DNA of 64,000 nucleotides from Limnohabitans sp. MMS-10A-192. GTDB taxonomy: Bacteria; Pseudomonadota; Gammaproteobacteria; Burkholderiales; Burkholderiaceae_C. This document shows positions 38,839 through 46,518 of this stretch, piece by piece; position 1 is the stretch's first letter; every line of letters starts with the position of its first letter. The notes beneath the pieces were generated by a model. The model saw only the letters and a program-made list of their open reading frames with translations, did no database searches and was not told the DNA's origin. Location: NCBI RefSeq assembly GCF_003063335.1, contig NZ_NERX01000005.1, forward strand, positions 168,585-232,584, read 5' to 3'. The position numbers and the translations under genes are program-made.

Positions 38839-39433
38839 GCCTACTACCGCGTGTTTGCGCGGGTTCCTGCGGGTTCTTGCGGACTGCGGAGAGAGCCATT
38901 TCTGCCAGTAACCGGCAGGTTTTACTCTCCGTTTGCACATTCTCTCTCCGACCCACCCCACCCAGCGCAGGCCGAAGTCCGGAAGGCGCGCCCGTCACCC
39001 CTATATAAATCAACGGGTTACGCGCGGACGAATTAAGAGGTTTTTTTGTCGCTTTGGTGGGCTGAGGCAATGACTGTTTAAGGCTGGAAGCAGACCTTGC
39101 AGAAATTCTGCCGATTGGCAGAGGCCGACCCAAAGCGGTCTTCACGGTGAACCAGCCCCTGACTCAGATACAGCGATAGCGGTCGGTCGTATCCGACAGT
39201 AACTTCTTGGCTTCAACTCAGAAGCAGGCACTCGAACTCAGTAGTCACTGCTTCGTCCGCTGACCGGTTTAATCTGATCAGCTGACAGTTGCAAAGCTCT
39301 GGATCGCTTCGAGGTGATGACGATCCTTTTATATTGGCGAGATGGCTAATACTGACTCAAAGCGGTCGTGCCACCATCCTAAATGCCTCGTGAGTTGTAG
39401 TGTCGGGGATTTTCTTGTGGCACCATATTGATT
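38839..39433. other. Non-coding accessory DNA between ssrA and the GntR gene
   Basis: No reading frame here looks real. Two parts stand out. From 38859 three units of GCGGG/GCGGA recur at exactly 10-bp steps, matching arrays found elsewhere in the accessory region. At 39003-39024 the pattern ATATAAATCAAC-n3-TTACGCG repeats the pattern near 57092. The rest (about 39060-39370) looks like degenerate sequence with motifs such as GACCCAAAGCGGTC, perhaps decayed genes. It suggests the left edge of the integrated element begins right after ssrA. Confidence 0.5.
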
Positions 39434-40120
39434 ATGACCAGTCGACCTCGCGTACTCTCGAAATCGCCTACTCCTAGCCAAGTGCCGCCCTCACTCAACG
39501 AGGAAGCTTATCGCCTCATTGAAGAGATGATCGTGACTCTTGAACTCGCGCCGGGCAGCGTGGTGTCTGAGGCCATGCTCAGCGAACGCATCGGCATTGG
39601 GCATACGCCGATCCGTGAAGCCTTGCAGCGTCTGGCGCGCGAACATCTTGTTCAGATCTTGCCCCGTCGCGGTGTGGTGGTCACCGCCGTCGACGTGGGT
39701 CATCAACTCCAAATCCTAGAGACACGGCGCGAACTCGACCGCCTTATTGCTCGATCTGCAGCTACGCGTGCCACTCTGGCAGAGCGCGAGACCATGGCTG
39801 CCATTGCTCAGAACATGGAGACTGCTGTGAAGTCTGACGACCTTGTAGCATTCCTGAAATGGGACAACGAAATGAACAGGCAGTCAGCACACAGCGCTCG
39901 GAACATTGTGGCTGCTGCGGCCGTGTCCGCTCTGCACTCGGCCTCACGGCGTTTCTGGTTCTACCATCACCATGATCAAGTCAACGCGACACTGCGTCTG
40001 CACGTGGCCCTTGCACGTGCGATGGCCTCCGGCAAATCTGACAAAGCTGCCGAGGCAAGTGATCGGTTGATTGATGATCTTTTCGGTTTCGCCCACAGGA
40101 CCCTGATTACCCGCACTTGA
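39434..40120 (+). CDS. GntR-family transcriptional regulator (FadR/VanR type)
   Basis: A 228-residue regulator. The N-terminal winged helix-turn-helix spans about residues 20-85 (EEAYRLIEEMIVTLELAPGS, SERIGIGHTPIREALQRLARE, LPRRGVVVTAVD) and is followed by an all-helical FCD ligand domain (LETRRELDRLIARSAA). FCD regulators usually respond to organic acids. The ATG at 39434 was chosen; a TTG 6 bases earlier is possible. It precedes two PhyH-type genes on the same strand, with an inverted repeat in the gap, so it probably controls them. Confidence 0.88.
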   Translation: MTSRPRVLSKSPTPSQVPPSLNEEAYRLIEEMIVTLELAPGSVVSEAMLSERIGIGHTPIREALQRLAREHLVQILPRRGVVVTAVDVGHQLQILETRRELDRLIARSAATRATLAERETMAAIAQNMETAVKSDDLVAFLKWDNEMNRQSAHSARNIVAAAAVSALHSASRRFWFYHHHDQVNATLRLHVALARAMASGKSDKAAEASDRLIDDLFGFAHRTLITRT

Positions 40121-40121
40121 C

Positions 40122-40136
40122 AACTGGCATACCAGT
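40122..40136. promoter_or_regulatory. Candidate GntR operator before the PhyH genes
   Basis: ACTGGCATACCAGT is an inverted repeat (ACTGG/CCAGT around CATA), and GCATACCA recurs about 11 bases later. FadR/VanR-type sites often have this TGGnnnnCCA form. The site is two bases after the gntR stop and about 35 bases before the first PhyH start. Confidence 0.45.
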
Positions 40137-40171
40137 CGCATACCATGAACTCCTGTTTAAGGAGTTTGCCA

Positions 40172-40990
40172 GTGCGCCTCACCCATCTGCAGATCGAAAC
40201 CTACCGCCGTGATGGATTTCTCACCCTTGATGGCCTTTTTTCTGCCCCTGAAGTAGCGGCCATGAGGGCCGAGCTTGAGCGAATTCAAGTGATCGACACC
40301 GATCACTTGGTGCGGGAAAAGGGAAGCAATATTGCCAAAACTATCTATCAGGTCCACGAGCAAGACGGCCCTACAGGTTCACCGGTGTTTCATGCCGTCT
40401 CGCGTACTTCACGTATGCTCGAGCCCGCACAGGATCTGCTTTCCGAGCAGGAGCTCTACATCCATCACACCAAATGCAATTTGAAGACCGCCATTGACGG
40501 TTCGGTGTGGGCGTGGCACCAGGACTACGGAACTTGGAAGCGAGATGGCATGCCTGAGGCACGTCCAACTACAGCGTTGGTCATGCTGGACGAGCCAACA
40601 GAAATGAACGGGTGCTTGTACTTCATTCCGGGCAGCCACAAAGAGGGCAATCTAGAGCCAGAATTCAACGACGCTACGGGCTACAAGTTTTATGTGACGC
40701 CGAAGGACAAGCTGCTAGAAATCATGGCTCGCAGCCCCGCACCGGTGGCGATCACTGGCAAGCCCGGCACCGTGGTGTTCTTTGACTGCAATATTCTGCA
40801 CGCCTCGGGGCATAACTTGTCCCAGCACAATCGTTGGGCGATTTATGTGGTCTACAACCCGGTATCAAACCGGTGCAACGACGTTCCCAACCCACGTCCT
40901 GACTACGTACGGTCAACCAATACAAAACCACTCATCAAGGGAAGCGACCATATTTTCCCGCTTACAAGCTCGACGCAGGAAGCCAGATGA
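40172..40990 (+). CDS. Phytanoyl-CoA dioxygenase (PhyH) family Fe(II)/2-oxoglutarate enzyme, first copy
   Basis: A 272-residue putative oxygenase. The facial triad is visible: H-x-D in VWAWHQDYGTWK and a distal His in FFDCNILHASGHN; a basic residue for 2-oxoglutarate follows near HNRWAIY. PhyH enzymes hydroxylate carbon chains, amino acids (ectoine type) or other small molecules. The GTG at 40172 has an AAGGAG site 8 bases before it and replaces an ATG at 40145 that lacks one. Its stop overlaps the next PhyH gene by 4 bases, so the two are made together and may act in sequence. The substrate is unknown. Confidence 0.84.
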   Translation: MRLTHLQIETYRRDGFLTLDGLFSAPEVAAMRAELERIQVIDTDHLVREKGSNIAKTIYQVHEQDGPTGSPVFHAVSRTSRMLEPAQDLLSEQELYIHHTKCNLKTAIDGSVWAWHQDYGTWKRDGMPEARPTTALVMLDEPTEMNGCLYFIPGSHKEGNLEPEFNDATGYKFYVTPKDKLLEIMARSPAPVAITGKPGTVVFFDCNILHASGHNLSQHNRWAIYVVYNPVSNRCNDVPNPRPDYVRSTNTKPLIKGSDHIFPLTSSTQEAR

Positions 40991-41853
40991 ATACCCGCCG
41001 TCAACGCATCCTTTCCCTTGAGCAGATCGGGGACTACCGCGATACGGGTTATCTCAATCTCCGTCAGGTACTTGATCCCAAATTGCTTGCGAGGCTGATC
41101 GCGACCACTGAGCGACTGTACGATGAGGGCCGATCACTCCAGCAAAAGTCAAAACATTACGACCTAGAGCCTGCGCATACCGCCCTTGCGCCACGTATCA
41201 GGCGTATCTCCAGCCCAACCGAACTAGATTCGGTGTATGTTGAAGCCGCTTTCGATTCGATCCTGGGTGACATCGCCGCAGACCTGCTTGGTGGAGCGGT
41301 CAAGTTTTACCACTCGAAGATCAATTTCAAACTGCCTCATGGAGGTGCAGAGATTGGCTGGCATCAGGACTGGCCGGTGTTTCCTCACACCAACACCAAT
41401 CTTGTCGCTCTGAGCGTACCTTTGAATCCGTCCCGCGCCATCAATGGCTGCCTTCAGACGATCCCCGGCAGCCACAAGTTGGGGCCGCGCAGTCATTGGG
41501 AAAACGGCATCTATAAACTCAATTGCAACCACACGATGACGCGGGAAGACTTTGAGAACGTAGTCGACAATGAGCTGGATGTGGGAGATGTGGTGGCACA
41601 TCACGGCCTCGCAGTGCACGGCTCCAGTCAAAATCGCTCGGACACCTTGCGCACGACCTACATCATTCAGTACGCCGCTGCTGACTCATTCGCCTATACC
41701 GCACCCGTTGTAGACAGCATCCATCGCAACCAGATGGTCAGGGGCGAGCCGGCTACTCATGCACGCGTGGAAACTGGAATCATTGAATTACCGCCGGATT
41801 TCTCAGCGGGATATTCAGGTATATATGCGCTGCAGACAGCGGGTAAGAACTAG
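40987..41853 (+). CDS. PhyH family Fe(II)/2-oxoglutarate dioxygenase, second copy
   Basis: A 288-residue enzyme of the same family as its neighbour but not a recent duplicate, since the two sequences diverge widely. The iron ligands are H-x-D in IGWHQDWPVFPH and the distal His in VAHHGLAVHGSSQNRS, followed by the 2-oxoglutarate Arg (SDTLRTTYI). The start overlaps the previous stop (ATGA). Two dioxygenases under one GntR regulator suggest a short catabolic or modification pathway. Confidence 0.84.
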   Translation: MNTRRQRILSLEQIGDYRDTGYLNLRQVLDPKLLARLIATTERLYDEGRSLQQKSKHYDLEPAHTALAPRIRRISSPTELDSVYVEAAFDSILGDIAADLLGGAVKFYHSKINFKLPHGGAEIGWHQDWPVFPHTNTNLVALSVPLNPSRAINGCLQTIPGSHKLGPRSHWENGIYKLNCNHTMTREDFENVVDNELDVGDVVAHHGLAVHGSSQNRSDTLRTTYIIQYAAADSFAYTAPVVDSIHRNQMVRGEPATHARVETGIIELPPDFSAGYSGIYALQTAGKN

Positions 41854-41856
41854 AGA

Positions 41857-41976
41857 TTCTTCCGCAAGGCTGTCAGCATCAATGAGGTGTGCATCTGCTA
41901 CCAGGTCTGCACCGCTCTGGTGGGGTGGGCCGTGGAGGACGACGTCCAGCGTTCGCAAGAGCAGTTCACGGCGTAG
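41857..41976 (+). pseudogene. Possible gene remnant between PhyH and AraC genes
   Basis: A 39-codon open stretch without a start codon ends in TAG and reads FFRKAVSINEVCICYQV.... The codon use looks coding (GC-rich third positions), and the residues are plausible, but I do not recognise the family. It may be the 3' end of a decayed gene left by rearrangement of the cassette. Confidence 0.25.
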
Positions 41977-42020
41977 GCCACACCTCAGATGGCAGGCATG
42001 ACTCGCTTAAAGGAATTCTG

Positions 42021-42860
42021 ATGTCAGACCCGCTACGCATCATCCACGGCCCCTTCGGACGGGTCGTGCTCGTTCGCCTTGACCACTCGATGGTGCTCCA
42101 TGCGCATCGAGACTGTCATATCGTTTTCAAGATCGGCGGAGCCGACATCCAGTTCGGGATCAACGGCAAAGAGTACTCGGTCACGGCTCAGAGTGCGCTG
42201 ATGATCAACGCTTGGGAGCCGCACTTTTACAACCACCGCGAGACGAATGAGAAAACCGTCCTGCTCGCGTTCTACCTCCAGCCGCAATGGCTCAAGGAAC
42301 TGGATCGACGCTTCGCGCACAGCGCGCACCCGAAGTTCTTCGCGCGACCGGTCGATACCTTGACGCGGCGGCTGGCCCAGACCCGGGACGACGTGGTTGA
42401 TGCTCTGACTCAGCACATTCCGCCGAGCATGCGGGAGATGGAGTTGCTGATTGCTGCCGTATTCTGCGAGGTGCTGACGATCTCACCACCGCAGAACCTG
42501 CTGCATTTCGCCGGCGAGCGTGGTGAATTGGGCTTCGACGCACGCATCAGAAAGCTCGTCGACCACATGCTCAGTGACCATGATGCGGGCATGAGTCCAG
42601 ACGCAATGGCCTCAGCGACCGGGCTGTCGCGACCCCAGTTCTTTCGGCTCTTCAAGAAGTCGACCGGAATGTCCCCAGCGCTGTTCGTGAACATGCTCAA
42701 GATGGAGTCGGGTTTGCTCAGCCTTGCGCAGCGTGACGTCAAGCTGCAGGACATTGCCTTCGACCTTGGCTTCGATACCGCGGGCAACTTCACACGCTTC
42801 TTCGTTGGTATGCAGGGATTCGCCCCGAGCAAGTACCGCAGGATCCTGGAGATCATGTGA
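42021..42860 (+). CDS. AraC-family transcriptional regulator
   Basis: A 279-residue regulator. The N-terminal half is a cupin-like sensor (HRDCHIVFKIGGADIQFGING). The C-terminal AraC DNA-binding domain has two helix-turn-helices: MSPDAMASATGLSRPQFFRLFKKSTGMSP and LQDIAFDLGFDTAGNFTRFF, ending GFAPSKYRR. The ATG at 42021 follows AAAGGAATT. It is downstream of the PhyH pair and convergent with a cupin gene, so it may regulate part of this cassette. Confidence 0.88.
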   Translation: MSDPLRIIHGPFGRVVLVRLDHSMVLHAHRDCHIVFKIGGADIQFGINGKEYSVTAQSALMINAWEPHFYNHRETNEKTVLLAFYLQPQWLKELDRRFAHSAHPKFFARPVDTLTRRLAQTRDDVVDALTQHIPPSMREMELLIAAVFCEVLTISPPQNLLHFAGERGELGFDARIRKLVDHMLSDHDAGMSPDAMASATGLSRPQFFRLFKKSTGMSPALFVNMLKMESGLLSLAQRDVKLQDIAFDLGFDTAGNFTRFFVGMQGFAPSKYRRILEIM

Positions 42861-42925
42861 ACGCAGAGCCCTACCGCCTCACCGCCGGCCAGGTTGGCCA
42901 GCGGCGAACGGTCATGACCGAAAGC

Positions 42926-43288
42926 TTATTTCCACTCGACCAAGATCTCTCTGTAGTCTTCCTTGCCGACGTTCTTGGCCTTGTGCCTTGCCGGCACCTT
43001 TGCGCCCTTACCGATCTCGGACATGACCTCGATGGTCCCGTCCTGGACCTTAAGCTCGAAGACCCCGTTCGTGGGTACCGGGAAGAGTCCCACGTCGTTG
43101 CCGTGTTCATCGTAGATCTGCAGCGGTGCGCCTTGCACCGCGAACCACATATAGGAGTGGTCATGGGTGTGGACGGGTGTCTCCGCGCCTACGGGAAGCA
43201 CGAAGTCCCAGACGATGACCTTATCGTTCTCAAACAGCTTGCGGGTTCCAACTCCAGGTTCGGATGCCACTTTGGTCGCGTTGCTCAT
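42926..43288 (-). CDS. Small cupin-fold protein
   Basis: A 120-residue single-domain cupin. The metal-binding motif is ETPVHTHDHSYMWFAVQG (two His plus Glu-type ligands), with a second strand motif less clear. Such proteins may be enzymes (isomerases, dioxygenases) or binding proteins. The ATG at 43288 follows CTGGAGACAT. It is convergent with the AraC regulator and probably belongs with the PhyH cassette. Confidence 0.75.
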   Translation of the reverse strand: MSNATKVASEPGVGTRKLFENDKVIVWDFVLPVGAETPVHTHDHSYMWFAVQGAPLQIYDEHGNDVGLFPVPTNGVFELKVQDGTIEVMSEIGKGAKVPARHKAKNVGKEDYREILVEWK

Positions 43289-43790
43289 GATATGTCTCCA
43301 GTAGTTTTCAGGCTGAGCCTTGGGGTTTGTCGGTTGGCGACGGCAGACGCCTCCTGTGCGGACTTCCTGCAGCTGCCATCCAGACGCTGCAGGAGGTCCG
43401 TACGAAATAGTAGAACTCCTGGCGCAAACACACTTATCAATAGTGTGTAAGGCTTTGCAGGACGTCTTGGGACTTAGCATAGAGTCTCACGACTTCCTGG
43501 TCGAACCGCAGTGGCCATTCCTGGTTTCACTGGCTGCTACTCAACGTTGCAAATTCCGAGATCTATTCGGTTCACGCGCCGGGCGATCCATGGCAAACCT
43601 TCGTTCGGACCCTGGGATGGGTTCAAAGTGTCCACCAAGCGACATGCGACTTACGAAGGCGGCAAACGAGCGAGTGACAAACGGGAACGGCTGCTTTTGG
43701 CCGGTAGCAGACGGTCAGCTGTTTTATGCGGACGACTGCTTTCGCTGCATTGAAGTCAGTCGCCATGACTATTCTTTTACAGTCTCCGCC
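43289..43790. other. Intergenic region between the cupin and the recombination cassette
   Basis: No convincing gene is seen. At 43359-43372 and 43387-43400 a 14-bp inverted repeat (CGGACTTCCTGCAG / CTGCAGGAGGTCCG, one mismatch) lies about 70 bases upstream of the cupin start and may be its operator. The right part (43500-43790) looks like decayed sequence similar in style to 39060-39370, so both flanks of the cassette may be relics. Confidence 0.4.
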
Positions 43791-44231
43791 TCACCAAATC
43801 CGTAACCGCTGCTCCTCCCAAAGCGCAGGCGGGTCCACCGCAAGATCAAACAGCGTCAGGTGATCTGGCAGCACGTCCTCCAGAATCGCCTCGACGATGT
43901 CCGGTGCCAGCGTTGTCAGGTTCACCATCCGGCTGACGTAGCTGTTGTCGACTCCCTCCAGCGCCGCAATTTCAGTCAGGTTCTTTACCTTGCCGGACTC
44001 CAGCATGGCCAGCCACCTGTGGCCCCTGGCCAGCGCCAGTTGCAGCGGTGTGGCCGCCACGTCCCACGGCCGTAGCAGTTTGCCCGGCTGACCTGATTGC
44101 CCGTTAGGCAGCGTCATTTGTTTGCGCCCACTGCGGCGCTTGATCTGAATCGGTACCGACAGTGTGATCCGGCCGTCGCTGGATTGAATCACTTCCGTAG
44201 TGCCTGTCGATCTGATTTGAATCTCGCTCAT
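43791..44231 (-). CDS. Helix-turn-helix protein of the recombinase cassette (ParB/KorB-like HTH)
   Basis: A 146-residue basic protein. The middle contains a clear helix-turn-helix, LARGHRWLAMLESGKVKNLTEIAALEGVDNSYVSRMVNL.... This resembles the DNA-binding part of ParB/KorB proteins but lacks their N-terminal nuclease-like domain. The start overlaps the recombinase stop by 4 bases, so it is the last gene of the minus-strand recombinase operon and may be a directionality or regulatory factor. Family naming is uncertain. Confidence 0.65.
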   Translation of the reverse strand: MSEIQIRSTGTTEVIQSSDGRITLSVPIQIKRRSGRKQMTLPNGQSGQPGKLLRPWDVAATPLQLALARGHRWLAMLESGKVKNLTEIAALEGVDNSYVSRMVNLTTLAPDIVEAILEDVLPDHLTLFDLAVDPPALWEEQRLRIW

Positions 44232-45601
44232 GCCATTGCCTCCGCTGCCAATTCCGTGGCTGGCTCGGGTTGCAGTTTCTTGTGATGCAACTCAAGCACC
44301 AGTCGCTGGATACCTGTGGGATGCAAATCCATCGACATGTTGTTGGGCGAGACATTCACCTGGCGAACCAGCAACCGCACAATCCGCATCTGCTCTGCAG
44401 GGAACAACTGGTCCCAGACATCATCAAGCCGCTTCATGGCTACGGTGACGATCGCCTCATCCAGCGTAGGGTCGTATTTCTGGGCCTGCGGCAGGACATC
44501 TCTGACCACATCCGGTGAGCGCAAATGACCCCTCAGTTGCTCCAGTACCGCCGACTCCAGCTCCGCAGCTGGCATGCGGGGCAGGCCCGATGCACCGGCG
44601 TGCTCCTTGATGTCGCGTTGGGGCACGTAGTACCGGTAGCGGCGACCGTTTTGTTTGGCGGTTTGGAATGGTGACATCGCGCGGCCGTCGCTGCCAAAGA
44701 CGATACCTTTGAGGAGGTACTGCGTCTTGGCTCTGGTCGTGGTGGCCCGCACACGTCCATTCGTGCTGAGGATCGCGTGGACATCGTCCCAAATGGACTT
44801 CGTGATGATCGGCGGGTGCTCCGCCTGATACCAAAGCTCCTTGTGACGCAACTCGCCCAGGTAGGTGCGGTTGTTCAGTACCTTGTAAATCAGCCCCTTG
44901 TCGATCGGCTTGCCCTCCCGGACTCGACCGTCCTGAGTAGTCCAGGCTTTGGAGGTCACACCATCCAGCCGTAATTCTTTGACCAGTTTGGTGGTCGAGC
45001 CCAGTTCCACAAATCGCTGAAAAATGTGCGCAATCGTCTTGGCTTCGGCCTCATTGGGAATCAGACGCCGGTTGGCAACGTCATAGCCAATCGGTGGGAT
45101 GCCGCCCATCCACATCCCCTTGCGCTTGCTGGCGGCAATCTTGTCCCTGATCCGCTCGCCAGTCACCTCGCGCTCGAATTGGGCAAAGGACAGCAGCACG
45201 TTGAGCATCAGTCGGCCCATGGACGTGGTCGTGTTGAATTGCTGGGTGACAGACACAAAGGACACGCCCTGGCGTTCAAACACTTCGACCATCTTGGAGA
45301 AGTCAGCCAGGCTGCGAGTCAGCCGGTCGATCTTGTAAATCACGATCACGTCAATTTTTCCGGCCTCAATGTCGGCCATCAGTCGCTTGAGTGCGGGCCG
45401 CTCCATGTTGCCGCCGGAGAAAGCCGGGTCGTCGTAGTCGTCGGCGACCGCGATCCAGCCCTCGGCGCGCTGGCTGGCGATGTAGGCGTGCCCAGCATCG
45501 CGCTGGGCATCAATCGAGTTGTATTCCTGGTCCAGTCCTTCCTCGCTGGACTTGCGGGTGTAGACCGCGCAGCGCATGCGGCGTTTCAACACTTCGCTCA
45601 T
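44228..45601 (-). CDS. Large serine recombinase
   Basis: A 457-residue site-specific recombinase. The N-terminal resolvase domain has YTRKSSEEGLDQEYNSIDAQ with the nucleophile at about Ser18, then KIDRLTRSLADF and AQFEREVTGERIRDKIAASK. A recombinase domain (PPIGYDVANRRLIPNEAEA) and a zinc-ribbon-like/coiled-coil region follow. Family members integrate or excise phages and islands without accessory factors, or cut at conserved genes. Its start overlaps the DUF2924 gene by 4 bases. Its att sites are not visible in this window. Confidence 0.9.
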   Translation of the reverse strand: MSEVLKRRMRCAVYTRKSSEEGLDQEYNSIDAQRDAGHAYIASQRAEGWIAVADDYDDPAFSGGNMERPALKRLMADIEAGKIDVIVIYKIDRLTRSLADFSKMVEVFERQGVSFVSVTQQFNTTTSMGRLMLNVLLSFAQFEREVTGERIRDKIAASKRKGMWMGGIPPIGYDVANRRLIPNEAEAKTIAHIFQRFVELGSTTKLVKELRLDGVTSKAWTTQDGRVREGKPIDKGLIYKVLNNRTYLGELRHKELWYQAEHPPIITKSIWDDVHAILSTNGRVRATTTRAKTQYLLKGIVFGSDGRAMSPFQTAKQNGRRYRYYVPQRDIKEHAGASGLPRMPAAELESAVLEQLRGHLRSPDVVRDVLPQAQKYDPTLDEAIVTVAMKRLDDVWDQLFPAEQMRIVRLLVRQVNVSPNNMSMDLHPTGIQRLVLELHHKKLQPEPATELAAEAMA

Positions 45602-46110
45602 TTGGAGCCACCTTTCTTGGCGGAGGATTTGGCGGCGTAGTCCTTGAGTCCAAAAAAGACAGGCCCGGACCAGCGGCTGCTGGTGATCTCTCGCGCAATC
45701 ATCGAGAGGCTTCGGTAAGGGCGACCTTCAAATTCGTACTGGCCGTCTGCCGTGGCGATCACCTGGTGCACCTTGCCGTGGTACTCGCGGGTAAACAGTG
45801 TGCCGGGCGTGGGGTGGAAATCCCGGTCGCGTCTTCTGAGCTTGCCGGTGGCAATCAGCGAGGCGATCTTCTTGTTGTTGCGCTCCAGCAGCCCCGGGTC
45901 GACCTTGCGGAATTCGACCTCCTGAAGTTTGTAGGCAAGCTGGCGCTCCAGAAACTGCCGGTTGTGGGTGGGTGTTTCACCGCCAAACAGTTTTCGCCAC
46001 AGGGCTTTGATCTCGGGAAAAGGCAGGTTGGGCAGTTCATGCACCTGGGCCACCGCAGTCCGGGGTGCGGTTGCGGGCGTTTTGCTTGTTTTCATGTGAA
46101 CCTCGTTCAT
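45598..46110 (-). CDS. DUF2924 family protein
   Basis: A 170-residue basic protein of unknown function. Recognisable DUF2924 features are LPNLPFPEIKALWRKLFGGETP, LERQLAYKLQEVEFR and the C-terminal beta-rich part LFTREYHGKVHQVIA...YEFEGRPYRSLSMIAREITS. The family is nearly always found directly upstream of a large serine recombinase, as here (4-base overlap). The ATG at 46110 overlaps the stop of the preceding small gene; an ATG at 46095 with a GAGG site is the alternative. Confidence 0.82.
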   Translation of the reverse strand: MNEVHMKTSKTPATAPRTAVAQVHELPNLPFPEIKALWRKLFGGETPTHNRQFLERQLAYKLQEVEFRKVDPGLLERNNKKIASLIATGKLRRRDRDFHPTPGTLFTREYHGKVHQVIATADGQYEFEGRPYRSLSMIAREITSSRWSGPVFFGLKDYAAKSSAKKGGSK

Positions 46111-46316
46111 TTGTTGATGAGGTCTGTATGAACGCTCTGGTCACCAGAGAAGCCAAGTAAAACTTTGCGCTCAGTGGCAGGTATCTGACGCTTGACCGGG
46201 TTTGACTGGCGCAGCCGGACTAGGCCCTTTGCGAGGATGGCGGCGATCTCCAGCCGACGCTGCTCAGGTGTCATGCGCTCAGGCGGGAGGTGGTTAATGC
46301 TGTTTTTTAGGCTCAT
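46107..46316 (-). CDS. Small protein at the head of the recombinase operon
   Basis: A 69-residue basic protein, MSLKNSINHLPPERMTPEQR.... It is mostly helical in appearance with many Arg and Lys in the middle. I do not recognise a named domain. It overlaps the DUF2924 gene by 4 bases, so it is probably translated with it. It has the position of the first gene of the minus-strand unit, divergent from the LexA-type repressor. Confidence 0.6.
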   Translation of the reverse strand: MSLKNSINHLPPERMTPEQRRLEIAAILAKGLVRLRQSNPVKRQIPATERKVLLGFSGDQSVHTDLINK

Positions 46317-46383
46317 TGGGTAGCGTTCCGTGTTGACAAACTTGTTTAGCCAAAATTGTCTTTAAGGGCTGCTTCCAAGGCCA

Positions 46384-46438
46384 GCAGGGAGTTGCGGGCT
46401 GGTGTGGGTTAGTGCGGGTTCCTGCGGGTTAACGCCTG
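46384..46438. repeat. Six-unit array of a GCGGG/CCCGC motif at 10-bp steps
   Basis: GCAGG, GCGGG, GTGGG, GCGGG, GCGGG and GC(CTG) fall at 46384, 46394, 46404, 46414, 46424 and 46434, exactly one helical turn apart. The array lies in the divergent region between the recombinase operon and the LexA-type gene. Related arrays occur at 38859, 56903, 56970 and 58207. Confidence 0.7.
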
Positions 46439-46483
46439 AAATCATCGTAAAAAAGGTTTTTTGCGATTGAAGACACAAGATCA

Positions 46484-46512
46484 TTGCAAAGTGAACGATC
46501 GTTCTCTACAAT
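46484..46512 (+). promoter_or_regulatory. Promoter and operator of the LexA-type repressor
   Basis: A -35 TTGCAA (46484-46489), a 17-bp spacer and a -10 TACAAT (46507-46512) precede the GTG start at 46519 by only 6 bases, so the mRNA should start at or next to the start codon. The spacer holds the perfect palindrome GAACGATCGTTC (46493-46504). Binding there would block RNA polymerase, implying autorepression. Confidence 0.75.
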
Positions 46513-46518
46513 GATTCC

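Noticed and set aside
38650..39036. Open frame across the 3' part of ssrA
   Set aside because: It overlaps the tmRNA, its terminator and the motif array; no protein features are visible.
42861..42925. Hairpin between the AraC and cupin genes as a terminator
   Set aside because: Possible pairing GCCGGCCA/TGGCCAGC is imperfect and no T-tract is present on either strand.
46384..46438. CRISPR array
   Set aside because: The 10-bp units have no spacers and no cas operon is near; the Cas4-like nuclease belongs to a phage-type module.
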